Assembly: GCA_963205185.1 (NCBI GenBank)
Contig: CAUJHZ010000067.1
Location: 60,186 to 124,185, forward strand
Origin: Planctomycetota bacterium
GTDB taxonomy: Bacteria > Planctomycetota > Phycisphaerae > Phycisphaerales > UBA5793
Length of the DNA stretch: 64,000 nucleotides
Direction: 5' to 3'
The position numbers and the translations under genes are program-made. Positions 25,869 through 32,950 of the stretch are shown here, piece by piece. Under the pieces are notes generated by a model that ran no database searches, was not told the origin of the DNA, and saw only the letters and a program-made list of their open reading frames with translations. The stretch's first letter is position 1; each line of letters starts with the position of its first letter.

Positions 25869-25895
25869 CGATCCGAACCCCCGGGGTTTGGATCG
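25869..25895. terminator. Long GC-rich hairpin downstream of exporter operon
   Basis: CGATCCGAACCCC (25869-25881) pairs with GGGGTTTGGATCG (25883-25895) with one G-T wobble and almost no spacer, so the tip must open by a few bases. It lies 200 bases past the ATPase stop. It is one of three strong hairpins in the gene-free region 25665-26380 and may be a late terminator or a recombination-site palindrome. Confidence 0.45.
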
Positions 25896-26024
25896 GGGCG
25901 CCGATCGGGCAGTTCGGAACAGAGAGCGCCGCCCGACCGGCCATGCGTTCGCAAACCTCTACGGGGACGCAACTTTGCGTGCCTGTCGCGGCGACCGGTC
26001 CGAGAGCCCGGTTTGTCAACAAGA

Positions 26025-26050
26025 ACGCCGCCGTAAACTCGCGGCGGCGT
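26025..26050. terminator. Perfect 9-bp GC hairpin
   Basis: ACGCCGCCG (26025-26033) and CGGCGGCGT (26042-26050) are perfectly complementary around an 8-base loop. It lies eight bases before the T-arm-like hairpin at 26058-26098. It looks like a terminator core but has no T-run on either side. Confidence 0.5.
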
Positions 26051-26057
26051 CGTGAAC

Positions 26058-26098
26058 TCCCCGATCCGAACGGTTTCGAACCGTTGGCTAATCGGGGA
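26058..26098. repeat. Two-part hairpin with tRNA T-arm-like core
   Basis: The outer arms TCCCCGAT (26058-26065) and ATCGGGGA (26091-26098) enclose an inner palindrome AACGGTTTCGAACCGTT (26069-26085). On the minus strand the inner part reads AACGG-TTCGAAA-CCGTT, a perfect tRNA T-arm with consensus loop. No anticodon arm or full acceptor can be found, so it is not a tRNA gene. It could be a second tRNA-derived attachment remnant. The remaining bases 26099-26380 hold no gene. Confidence 0.4.
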
Positions 26099-26380
26099 CG
26101 GGGCATGATAGCGCTCGCGCCGCGTTAACCAAGCCGGTCCGACCGCTGTGGCGCTGTCAAAAACGCGGTTGGTCGATCGGGTGCCGGCGCCTCAGAAACC
26201 GGCCTGCCGGCGACGCCCCACCTGCCGGCTTTTCGGCCGTGTGCGTTGAAGTACGCGCATCCCGCGCTCGCGCCGCGTTAACCGCAAGTCGCGTACGAAC
26301 TCGGCGGGTGGTGGTTAACTGTGCGCGAGTCCCGTGCCAGCTCAAGGCCAACGGTTCCCGTCCGCAGTCGGTCGCGGCGA

Positions 26381-26971
26381 TCACGGAACCGGTTCCGTCG
26401 GCACGATCCCGCTGGCTACGGGATACTCTCGCGATGGGATTCCGACGTCGTGCAGGGCCGCCAGAACGGCCTGTGCCACCTCGGTTGGTGAAAGGTCAGT
26501 CGTGTCGATCAGCCTCTCGAAGGACCTTGCGTCGCGGACTAGCTCACCATTGATCCGCATCGCTACCGCCAGATCGCGAAAGCCGTCCGCCTCGCGATTG
26601 AGCACTCTCGCTCGCAGCACATCATCAGATGCGTGCAGGCCGATCACGCACACCTTCCCCTGTGGGTGCTCGGCGCGAAACGCATTCAGAAAGTCGCCCA
26701 CCTTGTCGCCACTGAACGTATCGACCAGTATGACCGGAGAGAAACCCGACCGAAGGAACCCCGCCGCAAGTTGTGCCCCAAGCGTCAGCACCGCTCGGTG
26801 CTCCGCCTGGTCGGTCCACTTCACACCGATCACCATCTTTCGCAGGACGTCCACCTCGATCCGTGCGCCTGACGGGAAGTGACTGGAGAGGAACTTCGCA
26901 ACGGTGGACTTGCCGACGCCGGGCGCTCCCTTGAGGAGAATCAGATCGAGACCGGGGGGTACGGTGCTCAC
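26381..26971 (-). CDS. P-loop kinase-like NTPase
   Basis: The 196-residue protein starts at GTG 26971, whose bases overlap the radical SAM stop (GTGA), and begins with a strand and the P-loop KGAPGVGKST (about residues 13-22). Later elements fit small-molecule/polynucleotide kinases of the AAA_33 type: VDVLRKM, a strand VILVDTFSGD and a lid-like RARVLNREADG. The phosphate acceptor is unknown. It is the last gene of a three-gene run with a radical SAM enzyme and a glycosyltransferase, suggesting a common pathway. Confidence 0.65.
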   Translation of the reverse strand: MSTVPPGLDLILLKGAPGVGKSTVAKFLSSHFPSGARIEVDVLRKMVIGVKWTDQAEHRAVLTLGAQLAAGFLRSGFSPVILVDTFSGDKVGDFLNAFRAEHPQGKVCVIGLHASDDVLRARVLNREADGFRDLAVAMRINGELVRDARSFERLIDTTDLSPTEVAQAVLAALHDVGIPSREYPVASGIVPTEPVP

Positions 26972-27990
26972 TGGAATAGCGCCGCCTGCGGTTTGTTGCA
27001 CGACATCTGCTTGCAGGGGAAGTTGCAATCCCGCATGGCCCGTGAGACCTCCGTCGAGCGCCGCGTACACAGAATCTCCAGAATGTCCTGCTTCGCGATG
27101 TTCCCGAGGGGTTCTCTCGCGATTGGGATCCTCCTATGATCAAAGCACTTCACGACATCGCCGTTGGGGTAGATGCAGATGTTCTTGCGGGCAGCGCAGG
27201 GAGCCCCGTCCGACGCCATCTGCGCGGGCTCGACTGCGTACGTCCAGTTGTTCGCCCCGAAATCCTGATAGAGCTGGACATTGTGCCGAATGCCGCGCTC
27301 CTTGCACCACGCCGCCACTCTCGGGACTTCCTCCCGCGACTCCTTTGACAGAACGGACTGGATTCGGAGCTGGTCGCCCAGAATGCGAAGGGCCAGTTCA
27401 ATCTTGGGCATGACGATGTCGAACGTCTGCGTACCCCGAAACTCGTTCCACTTCTCGCGGTTGACCGAGTCCACGGAGATCACCAGTACGTGCCCTTGCT
27501 GCTGATAGCGCGTCAGGAATGGCTCGTCCAACCCGCGCCCATTCGTCACCATCACCATCGGCACGCTCAACCTGTGGGCCTCATCGGCGATCTTCACCAC
27601 GTCGCGTTTGAACAGGAGCGGTTCGCCTCCCGTCAGCGTGACCTGGTACAGGTTGTGGTGCAGCCTTTCAAGGCAACGCAGAAAGTGGGCAACATCAAGA
27701 TGCTGACTCTTGGGCTCGGGGCGCTCCCAGATCGCGCACTTCGGGCACCGGTCATTGCAGGCACTCGTGATCATGTAGATCAACTCATTGCCCTTCACAC
27801 CGTAGAAGCGACGGAGGGGCGTCTTGTACCACCGGTAGATGGACCACTCGATGGACTTCAGTGTGACCAGCGGCACCCACAAGAGCGGGTTCTCCACTCT
27901 CCAGGCGAAGTGCCTGATCTCCCCGAGATAATCGCGTACTGCTCGTCCGATCCCAGGTCGCTTCATCCTCAAGTCGTAGACCAGGCTCAT
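26968..27990 (-). CDS. Radical SAM protein with SPASM-like C-terminus
   Basis: The 340-residue protein carries the radical SAM cluster motif CNDRCPKC (Cys78, 82, 85), then LTGGEPLLF for SAM binding. The C-terminal part has CAARKNICIYPNGDVVKC and CNFPCKQMSCN, a SPASM-like set of cysteines for auxiliary clusters. SPASM enzymes commonly modify peptides, cofactors or sugars. The gene overlaps a glycosyltransferase upstream by ~200 bases and a kinase downstream by four. ATG 27990 is used because GGGGAA lies about eight bases upstream; the longer frame falls inside the glycosyltransferase. Confidence 0.85.
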   Translation of the reverse strand: MSLVYDLRMKRPGIGRAVRDYLGEIRHFAWRVENPLLWVPLVTLKSIEWSIYRWYKTPLRRFYGVKGNELIYMITSACNDRCPKCAIWERPEPKSQHLDVAHFLRCLERLHHNLYQVTLTGGEPLLFKRDVVKIADEAHRLSVPMVMVTNGRGLDEPFLTRYQQQGHVLVISVDSVNREKWNEFRGTQTFDIVMPKIELALRILGDQLRIQSVLSKESREEVPRVAAWCKERGIRHNVQLYQDFGANNWTYAVEPAQMASDGAPCAARKNICIYPNGDVVKCFDHRRIPIAREPLGNIAKQDILEILCTRRSTEVSRAMRDCNFPCKQMSCNKPQAALFQ

Positions 27991-28741
27991 GCTTGTTCCC
28001 CTCAAAAATGGATTCAGAGGCATCCCACATCAGGACGGTGTGTCCCTCGTACAGAGTCGCGCTGGAGCTCTTGTACTTCATGAACAGCTTGATGAAGCGC
28101 CAGAACCCCGTGAGCGTGCTCGAGTATCCGAAATCATGCCACAACTTAGCCGCGGGACAGAACCCGATGCGGTACTTGCTTCGCAGCCGAAGGCACAGGT
28201 CCACGTCCTCGCCGGCCGCGTGCGGAAACCGCTCATCGAACGGGAACTGCTGCGCAGCGTACGCCTTCATGCAGAAGTTCAGGGACGGCATGTACCAGAG
28301 TTCCCGCCGATCCGGTAGCAGCCACTTCCCGGCCAACGTGCCGTTGACCTCGTGGTAACGGTCCAGGAGCGTTGATCCCCACGAGTAGGTCATGCCTCCC
28401 ACGGCGGCGAACTCGGTGTCCGACAGGAAGCGGGCCATATGACCATGCCAGTCACGGTCAAGTATGCAGTCGTGGTCTGTGAAGAAGACGAACTCGTGAC
28501 CTTCGCCCAGCGCCTTGGCGACGCCGACATTCCGCGCTCGGGCAGGTCCGCCGTTTGTCTCCAAGGCCACGTGTTCCACGTCGCGGGCTGCCAGGGAGTA
28601 CTTGAGAGGGCTGGCGTCATCCACAACGTACACACGAGAGAAGAGAGTGGATTGGTCGCGCACGCTTTCGAGTAACCGAAGCAGACACTTCAGGTCCCAC
28701 CGGGTGCGAATGTGGCACGGAATGACCAATGCGCCCGCCAT
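27785..28741 (-). CDS. Family 2 glycosyltransferase with run-on 3' end
   Basis: The GT-A fold begins at residue 4 (ALVIPCHIRTRWDL), with VYVVDDASP, NGGPARARNVG and FTDHDCILDRDW, whose DHD is the metal-binding DxD equivalent. Later GEDVDLCLR provides the acceptor-site ED. It would transfer a sugar from a nucleotide donor. The coding frame runs 206 bases into the radical SAM gene, and the last ~68 residues look non-homologous. A stop in another frame lies exactly at the radical SAM ATG, so a small indel has probably removed the normal ATGA ending. The transposase remnant begins directly upstream. Confidence 0.75.
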   Translation of the reverse strand: MAGALVIPCHIRTRWDLKCLLRLLESVRDQSTLFSRVYVVDDASPLKYSLAARDVEHVALETNGGPARARNVGVAKALGEGHEFVFFTDHDCILDRDWHGHMARFLSDTEFAAVGGMTYSWGSTLLDRYHEVNGTLAGKWLLPDRRELWYMPSLNFCMKAYAAQQFPFDERFPHAAGEDVDLCLRLRSKYRIGFCPAAKLWHDFGYSSTLTGFWRFIKLFMKYKSSSATLYEGHTVLMWDASESIFEGNKHEPGLRLEDEATWDRTSSTRLSRGDQALRLESGEPALVGAAGHTEVHRVVHLPVVQDAPPSLLRCEGQ

Positions 28742-28784
28742 GCGCGACGATTGTACGTGCTGGTTCGATTCCCGGCGCCGCCCG

Positions 28785-29093
28785 CGGTCCAAGAAGTTCG
28801 GCCGAGCATTTGAACGCGCGCTGCGGGCGCACAGCATCACGTCTGTTCGGCTCCCGCACCGGGCGCCGAACCTCCATACGCACGTCGAGCGATTCATCCA
28901 GACGGTGCAGACCGAGTGCGTCGACCGGTTTATCGTCATGGGCACCAGCCACCTTGACCATCTCATGGCCGAGTACGTCAGGCACCATAACAGGGAGCGG
29001 CCGCATTCGGCGATCGACTTCCGGCCGCCGGCGGGTCCGCCGCCTCCGCTGCGACTGGCGGCCCTCAACGGCGCCGTCCGATGCCGAACCTGA
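28785..29093 (+). pseudogene. Transposase fragment (rve integrase C-terminal part)
   Basis: This open stretch encodes RAFERALRAHSITSVRLPHRAPN, then VERFIQTVQTECVDRFIVMG and YVRHHNRERPHSAIDF. That is the end of an IS3/IS481-type DDE integrase, including the third acidic residue (Glu of VERF). The N-terminal catalytic half and DNA-binding domain are missing, so it is dead. Just left, GGTTCGATTCCCGG (28762-28775) resembles a tRNA T-arm, and the truncation point lies between. No intact terminal repeats were recognised by eye. The bases 29094-29179 are empty. Confidence 0.7.
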
Positions 29094-29179
29094 TTGGGCG
29101 GGGTGCTGCGACACTACTGCCGGGTGGCGGCGTGATCGCTCGAAGCCCCGATTTCTGCCAGGACTACTCGGTCAGCCGC

Positions 29180-30505
29180 CTATTTCGGCCAGGTCGCGGC
29201 CAACTCCTTCGCTTCGTCGCGCACTGCCTTGGGCACATAGTACACTCGCTGATCCACATCGGTTTTTGTGATCGGGCCTAATCGCTTCATCAGCCGAGAT
29301 ATCTCGACGGGAGTACCCGATTCAGGATCGATGATTCGAATGGCATTTCGCACACTCTGCTCGTCCCCTTCCCTCTCTGGCTGGTACGGCCGCTTGTACT
29401 TCGCTTTCAGCGTATCCGCAAGGCAGTACATCTCCGGCGGGTCGAACCCGGCGTTGGTGACGATCCCTCGAAGTGCATCCTCCCACTCCGGATCATCCAT
29501 CGAGAGTTCGTTCTTTGGCGGAGGTGGCTTGATCCTGACGAAGCCGTCGCGCGTGAGGAATCGTCTCGCCAAGTCGCTCAGCGCGGAATCGGTATGGTCC
29601 TGCCATGCCTGAATCTGCTGAAGCACAGTGTACTCCTCGATACGCAGGTACTGGGCACAGGTCGGCTTCTCGGCCGCCCAGAACTCACGGATCGCGAGAA
29701 CCGAGTCCGCCTGCGACCCAGCATCGAAGTGCTGCCTCCCTCGCCTCCACATCGCTTGCAGCAAGGCTTCGAAACCGCGAGTAGTCTTGTGCAGGTATAC
29801 ATTCTGGTACATGTAGTACCGCGCGAAGATGTATTCCTCGATCGCGAATGCCGCGCGTTCGGGCCAGACCAGGTCGAGCGTGCCTCCGCCTACGTCGATC
29901 AGTTCAACGGTATTGAGGATGCGAAACCAGTCGAAGTGGCCGTACCCTGCCCCGGTGAACAGGCTGTCCCGCCGCAGGTAGTCCAGTCGATCGACATCGA
30001 GTTGACTGGAGAGAAGCGACTTCTGCCAGGCCGGATGCTCGTTGTTGTCCGAATCGATCAGGTCGGCCACATGCTGCGGCAGGTACACACTGTGTTTGCG
30101 CAGCACCTTGTGGACGGAGGACTCCGGATCAAGGATGATCCGCATGGACCATTGCTCGTGGTCAATCCCAAGGCATGGCTCGAACAGGTGCGAGTATGGT
30201 CCGTGGCCCACATCATGCAGCAGCGCCGCCGCGAGCAGTGCCGGCCGGGCCGTTTCGATGGCGCCTCGATCCGCGGTGTTCTCGAGATGCCGCAGCACCG
30301 CGAGCATCAGGTGCACGACGCCCAGACTGTGCAGCAGCCGATTGTGATCGGCACCGGGGTACGTGAAATGGCTCACTCCCAGCTGGTGAATCCGGCGCAG
30401 TCGCTGAACTTCCGGGCAATCGAGCAACTTCAGCAGCCACCCGTCTCGCTTCCGGTCGATGCTGATGTAATTGTAGAGCGGATCGCGAAAGATCTTCTCC
30501 GGCAT
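29180..30505 (-). CDS. HD-domain phosphohydrolase (SAMHD1/dGTPase-like)
   Basis: The 441-residue protein begins with a DPLYNYI segment and RLRRIHQLG, then HNRLLHSLGVVHL and ALLHDVGHGPYSH, which supply the H...HD metal site (HD near residue 97), with a later Asp in LDVDRLDYLRRD. These are the landmarks of SAMHD1/YwfO-like dNTP triphosphohydrolases. Such enzymes cleave dNTPs to nucleoside and triphosphate. The gene follows a YwgA-like gene 21 bases upstream, the same partnership seen as ywgA-ywfO in Bacillus, so they probably work together. Nucleotide depletion during phage infection is possible here, but unproven. Confidence 0.8.
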   Translation of the reverse strand: MPEKIFRDPLYNYISIDRKRDGWLLKLLDCPEVQRLRRIHQLGVSHFTYPGADHNRLLHSLGVVHLMLAVLRHLENTADRGAIETARPALLAAALLHDVGHGPYSHLFEPCLGIDHEQWSMRIILDPESSVHKVLRKHSVYLPQHVADLIDSDNNEHPAWQKSLLSSQLDVDRLDYLRRDSLFTGAGYGHFDWFRILNTVELIDVGGGTLDLVWPERAAFAIEEYIFARYYMYQNVYLHKTTRGFEALLQAMWRRGRQHFDAGSQADSVLAIREFWAAEKPTCAQYLRIEEYTVLQQIQAWQDHTDSALSDLARRFLTRDGFVRIKPPPPKNELSMDDPEWEDALRGIVTNAGFDPPEMYCLADTLKAKYKRPYQPEREGDEQSVRNAIRIIDPESGTPVEISRLMKRLGPITKTDVDQRVYYVPKAVRDEAKELAATWPK

Positions 30506-30526
30506 GCGGTGCTCTCCGCTTACGGT

Positions 30527-31054
30527 CTACCGTCGCCACTCCACCGCTTCGCGCGCCAGCATCGCCGCGTCGCGAGCGCTTTGGCTGGCCGGGTCAACCT
30601 TTTTAAATTCACATGCCTTCTGGGCGGAGGTGTGCCAGTCCTGGTGTGTGCGGTGCATGAACGCGATCGTCGATGCCAGTTCCAGTGTGGCCACATCCTC
30701 CGAAAGCAGACGCTGCGCGAGAGGCTGGAATCGCTCGAGTTCAGCAAGCGCTGGCCCCAACTTCGGATGCTGGGCAGCCTGTTGGAGAAGTTCACCGGCC
30801 CGATCCGTGAGTTCGTAGGCATACTCGACACCCGCCGGATTCTGGCTGGTCGACTCTTCGAGCAGACCCGCCGCAGCGAGTGCATCGCACGCTTCCGCGA
30901 CGTCGCGCGAATACGGCCCATAATGGTGAAGGAAGAACTCTGTGTTCATCTGGCAACCGGCCTCCCGAAGGAGGCAGACCACCTTCTGTAAGCGCTTGCG
31001 GCCACGTAACTTAACTGACCACTGCACGAGTCTCGCCAGCTGAACCCTCTCCAT
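30527..31054 (-). CDS. YwgA-like protein, partner of HD phosphohydrolase
   Basis: The 175-residue protein has RGRKRLQKVVCLLREAG, FFLHHYGPYSRDVAEACDAL and GLLEES near the N-terminus, the helix-turn-helix-like pattern of the YwgA family, followed by a helical C-terminal half. YwgA genes are typically next to an HD phosphohydrolase gene, as here, which suggests a regulatory or inhibitory role on that enzyme. ATG 31054 fits with the promoter at 31084-31112; no strong Shine-Dalgarno is seen. Confidence 0.7.
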   Translation of the reverse strand: MERVQLARLVQWSVKLRGRKRLQKVVCLLREAGCQMNTEFFLHHYGPYSRDVAEACDALAAAGLLEESTSQNPAGVEYAYELTDRAGELLQQAAQHPKLGPALAELERFQPLAQRLLSEDVATLELASTIAFMHRTHQDWHTSAQKACEFKKVDPASQSARDAAMLAREAVEWRR

Positions 31055-31083
31055 GCGCCACTCCCTCTTTTCGCTGATCCAAT

Positions 31084-31112
31084 ACCCTAACACATACCTT
31101 CCAAGATGTCAA
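31084..31112 (-). promoter_or_regulatory. Promoter for ywgA-like/HD operon
   Basis: On the minus strand TTGACA (31112-31107) is followed after exactly 17 bases by TAGGGT (31089-31084), placing the start about 20 bases ahead of the ATG at 31054. It is the only strong promoter seen for this pair and lies between it and the hsdM 3' end. Confidence 0.55.
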
Positions 31113-31249
31113 GTGGCCTCTCCCGTCAGACTTCTCGATCGGCTGAACCGGGATTTCAGCCGGAATGTCCATGGTCCTCCCCACACGTACCGACGCGGTC
31201 GACACCATATGCCGCCCAGAGAAGCGACGCAGGATTGCAGCTTCAGATG

Positions 31250-31321
31250 TCATGCCACGGTCATCAGAAACTCAAACAATTCGTCCCAGACTGCTGCGTC
31301 CTGCCGACGTCTTTGTGCCAT
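31250..31321 (-). CDS. Tiny ORF after hsdM, possible gene remnant
   Basis: A 23-residue frame (AQRRRQDAAVWDELFEF) begins 40 bases after the hsdM stop. It resembles the first residues of Mrr-like restriction-associated membrane proteins, which start with a basic RRR stretch and a DxxxELF helix, but ends before the membrane segment. It may be the stump of a lost fourth gene of the restriction operon. Confidence 0.2.
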   Translation of the reverse strand: MAQRRRQDAAVWDELFEFLMTVA

Positions 31322-31360
31322 CTCGATTCCGTCTCCGGCTAGCCGATCCTCGAAACGGTC

Positions 31361-32950
31361 TCACTTCTCCGCTTCTGTCCGCGCAGCGTCTGAGAGCGCT
31401 GCCGAGATGCCGACGAACTGCTCCATCGCATCCTGTAGATCCTCGACGATCTCCGCGGCGAGCACATCCGGGTCCGGAAGGCTTGCGCTGTCCTCCAGGC
31501 TGTCGTCCCTGATCCAGAAGAGGTCAAGGCTGAGTTTGTCGCGCTTGAGCAGGTCATCGTACTCAAAGCAGCGCCAGCGACCCTCAGGGCCCGACTCGCT
31601 CCACGTTGCCTTGCGCCGGTGGATCGCACCGGGCTTGAACAGTTTGACAAACTCGTCGAAATCCTCGCGCCGGATCGTGTTCTGCTTGAGCGTGAAGTGC
31701 CTGTTGGTCCGCAGGTCGTAGACCCACAGTCGCGTGGTCCACGGCTTCTCCTGTGGCGGCTTGCGGTCGAAGAAGAGCACGTTGGCCTTGACGCCCGGCT
31801 TGTAGAAGATGCCTGTCGGCAGCCGCAACAGCGTATGCACATCGCACTGCTTCATGAGCTGGTCGCGGATCTTCTGCCCCGGTCCACCCTCGAAGAGCAC
31901 ATTGTCGGGCACGACGACTGCCGCGCGGCCATTCACCTTCAGCAGATTGAAGATGTGCTGCACGAAGTTCAACTGCTTGTTTGCGGTCGAGACCCAGAAG
32001 TCCTGCCGCACAACGACCTCATCCTCGCTGTCGAGATCGCCTTCCTCATTCACCGTCTTGAGACTCTGCTTCTTTCCGAACGGCGGATTCGTCAGGACCA
32101 TCGAATAGAGTGTGCTCGGCGGCGTGTCGAGACTGTTCCTGCCGCTGATCACGGGTGTCGAGAGCTCACCCGTTCCACCTGTAACTCCGTGTAGGTACAG
32201 GTTCATCGCGCACAGGCGGGCCGTCTCGGGCACCAGTTCCTGCCCGATCACGAGCGATTCCCGCACGCGTCGTTTCTGGTCCTTGTCCATCTCCCTGGCG
32301 TGCTGGTCGATGACCCACTGGTACGCCATCGTCAGGAACCCACCGGTTCCCGCAGCCGGGTCGATGATTGTGTCATCGGGGGCAGGCCGCATGACCTCGA
32401 CGATCGCCTGGATGATCGGCCGCGGTGTGAAGTACTGCCCGGCGCCGCCGGTACTCTCCGCGGCGCTGCGGCTGAGCAGTTCCTCGTAGATCACTCCTTT
32501 GACGTCCAGGTCGAGACTGAGCCACCTCTCGCGGTCGATCAGATCACCAATGAGCCGGCGCAGTTTGGCTGGGTCTTTGATTTTGCACTCAGCCTCCTTG
32601 AAGATCGTGCCGAGCAGCCCCTTCTGCCCGCTGAGCGCCGTGAGCAGGCGTCGATAGTGCGCGTACAGCTCGGCGCCATCCAGTTTCAGAAGACTCGGCC
32701 AGTCGCAGTCGAATGACTTCCCGTTCTCGTCCTTGCCTTTCGGGATACGGCTCTTCTGGTTGTATGGCGGCTTCGTAAGTTCGTCTGCCATCTTCAGGAA
32801 GAGCAGGAATGTCAACTGCTCCACATAGGCCATGTACGAGAGACCATCGTCTTTGAGCACGCCGGCGTAGGACCAGACCCGCGTGCCGATCTGGCTGGCG
32901 GTCGGACTAGCAGCCGCGGCGGTGACTGAGGTTCCGTTGTTGCGACTCAT
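31361..32950 (-). CDS. hsdM: Type I restriction-modification system, methyltransferase subunit
   Basis: The 529-residue subunit has the HsdM N-terminal helical domain (VWSYAGVLKDDGLSYMAYVE) and the N6-adenine methyltransferase core with SAM motif DPAAGTGGFL (about 210) and catalytic motif NPPF (about 296). It methylates adenines in both halves of the bipartite site chosen by HsdS and is needed for both protection and restriction. The start overlaps the hsdS stop by ATGA, so it is the last large gene of the order R-DUF3800-S-M. Length and motifs look intact. Confidence 0.93.
   Translation of the reverse strand: MSRNNGTSVTAAAASPTASQIGTRVWSYAGVLKDDGLSYMAYVEQLTFLLFLKMADELTKPPYNQKSRIPKGKDENGKSFDCDWPSLLKLDGAELYAHYRRLLTALSGQKGLLGTIFKEAECKIKDPAKLRRLIGDLIDRERWLSLDLDVKGVIYEELLSRSAAESTGGAGQYFTPRPIIQAIVEVMRPAPDDTIIDPAAGTGGFLTMAYQWVIDQHAREMDKDQKRRVRESLVIGQELVPETARLCAMNLYLHGVTGGTGELSTPVISGRNSLDTPPSTLYSMVLTNPPFGKKQSLKTVNEEGDLDSEDEVVVRQDFWVSTANKQLNFVQHIFNLLKVNGRAAVVVPDNVLFEGGPGQKIRDQLMKQCDVHTLLRLPTGIFYKPGVKANVLFFDRKPPQEKPWTTRLWVYDLRTNRHFTLKQNTIRREDFDEFVKLFKPGAIHRRKATWSESGPEGRWRCFEYDDLLKRDKLSLDLFWIRDDSLEDSASLPDPDVLAAEIVEDLQDAMEQFVGISAALSDAARTEAEK

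Noticed and set aside
26040..26110. A complete tRNA gene at the T-arm-like hairpin
   Set aside because: Only the T-arm is present; no anticodon loop with CTNNNAA-like form and no pairing acceptor strand could be found on either strand.
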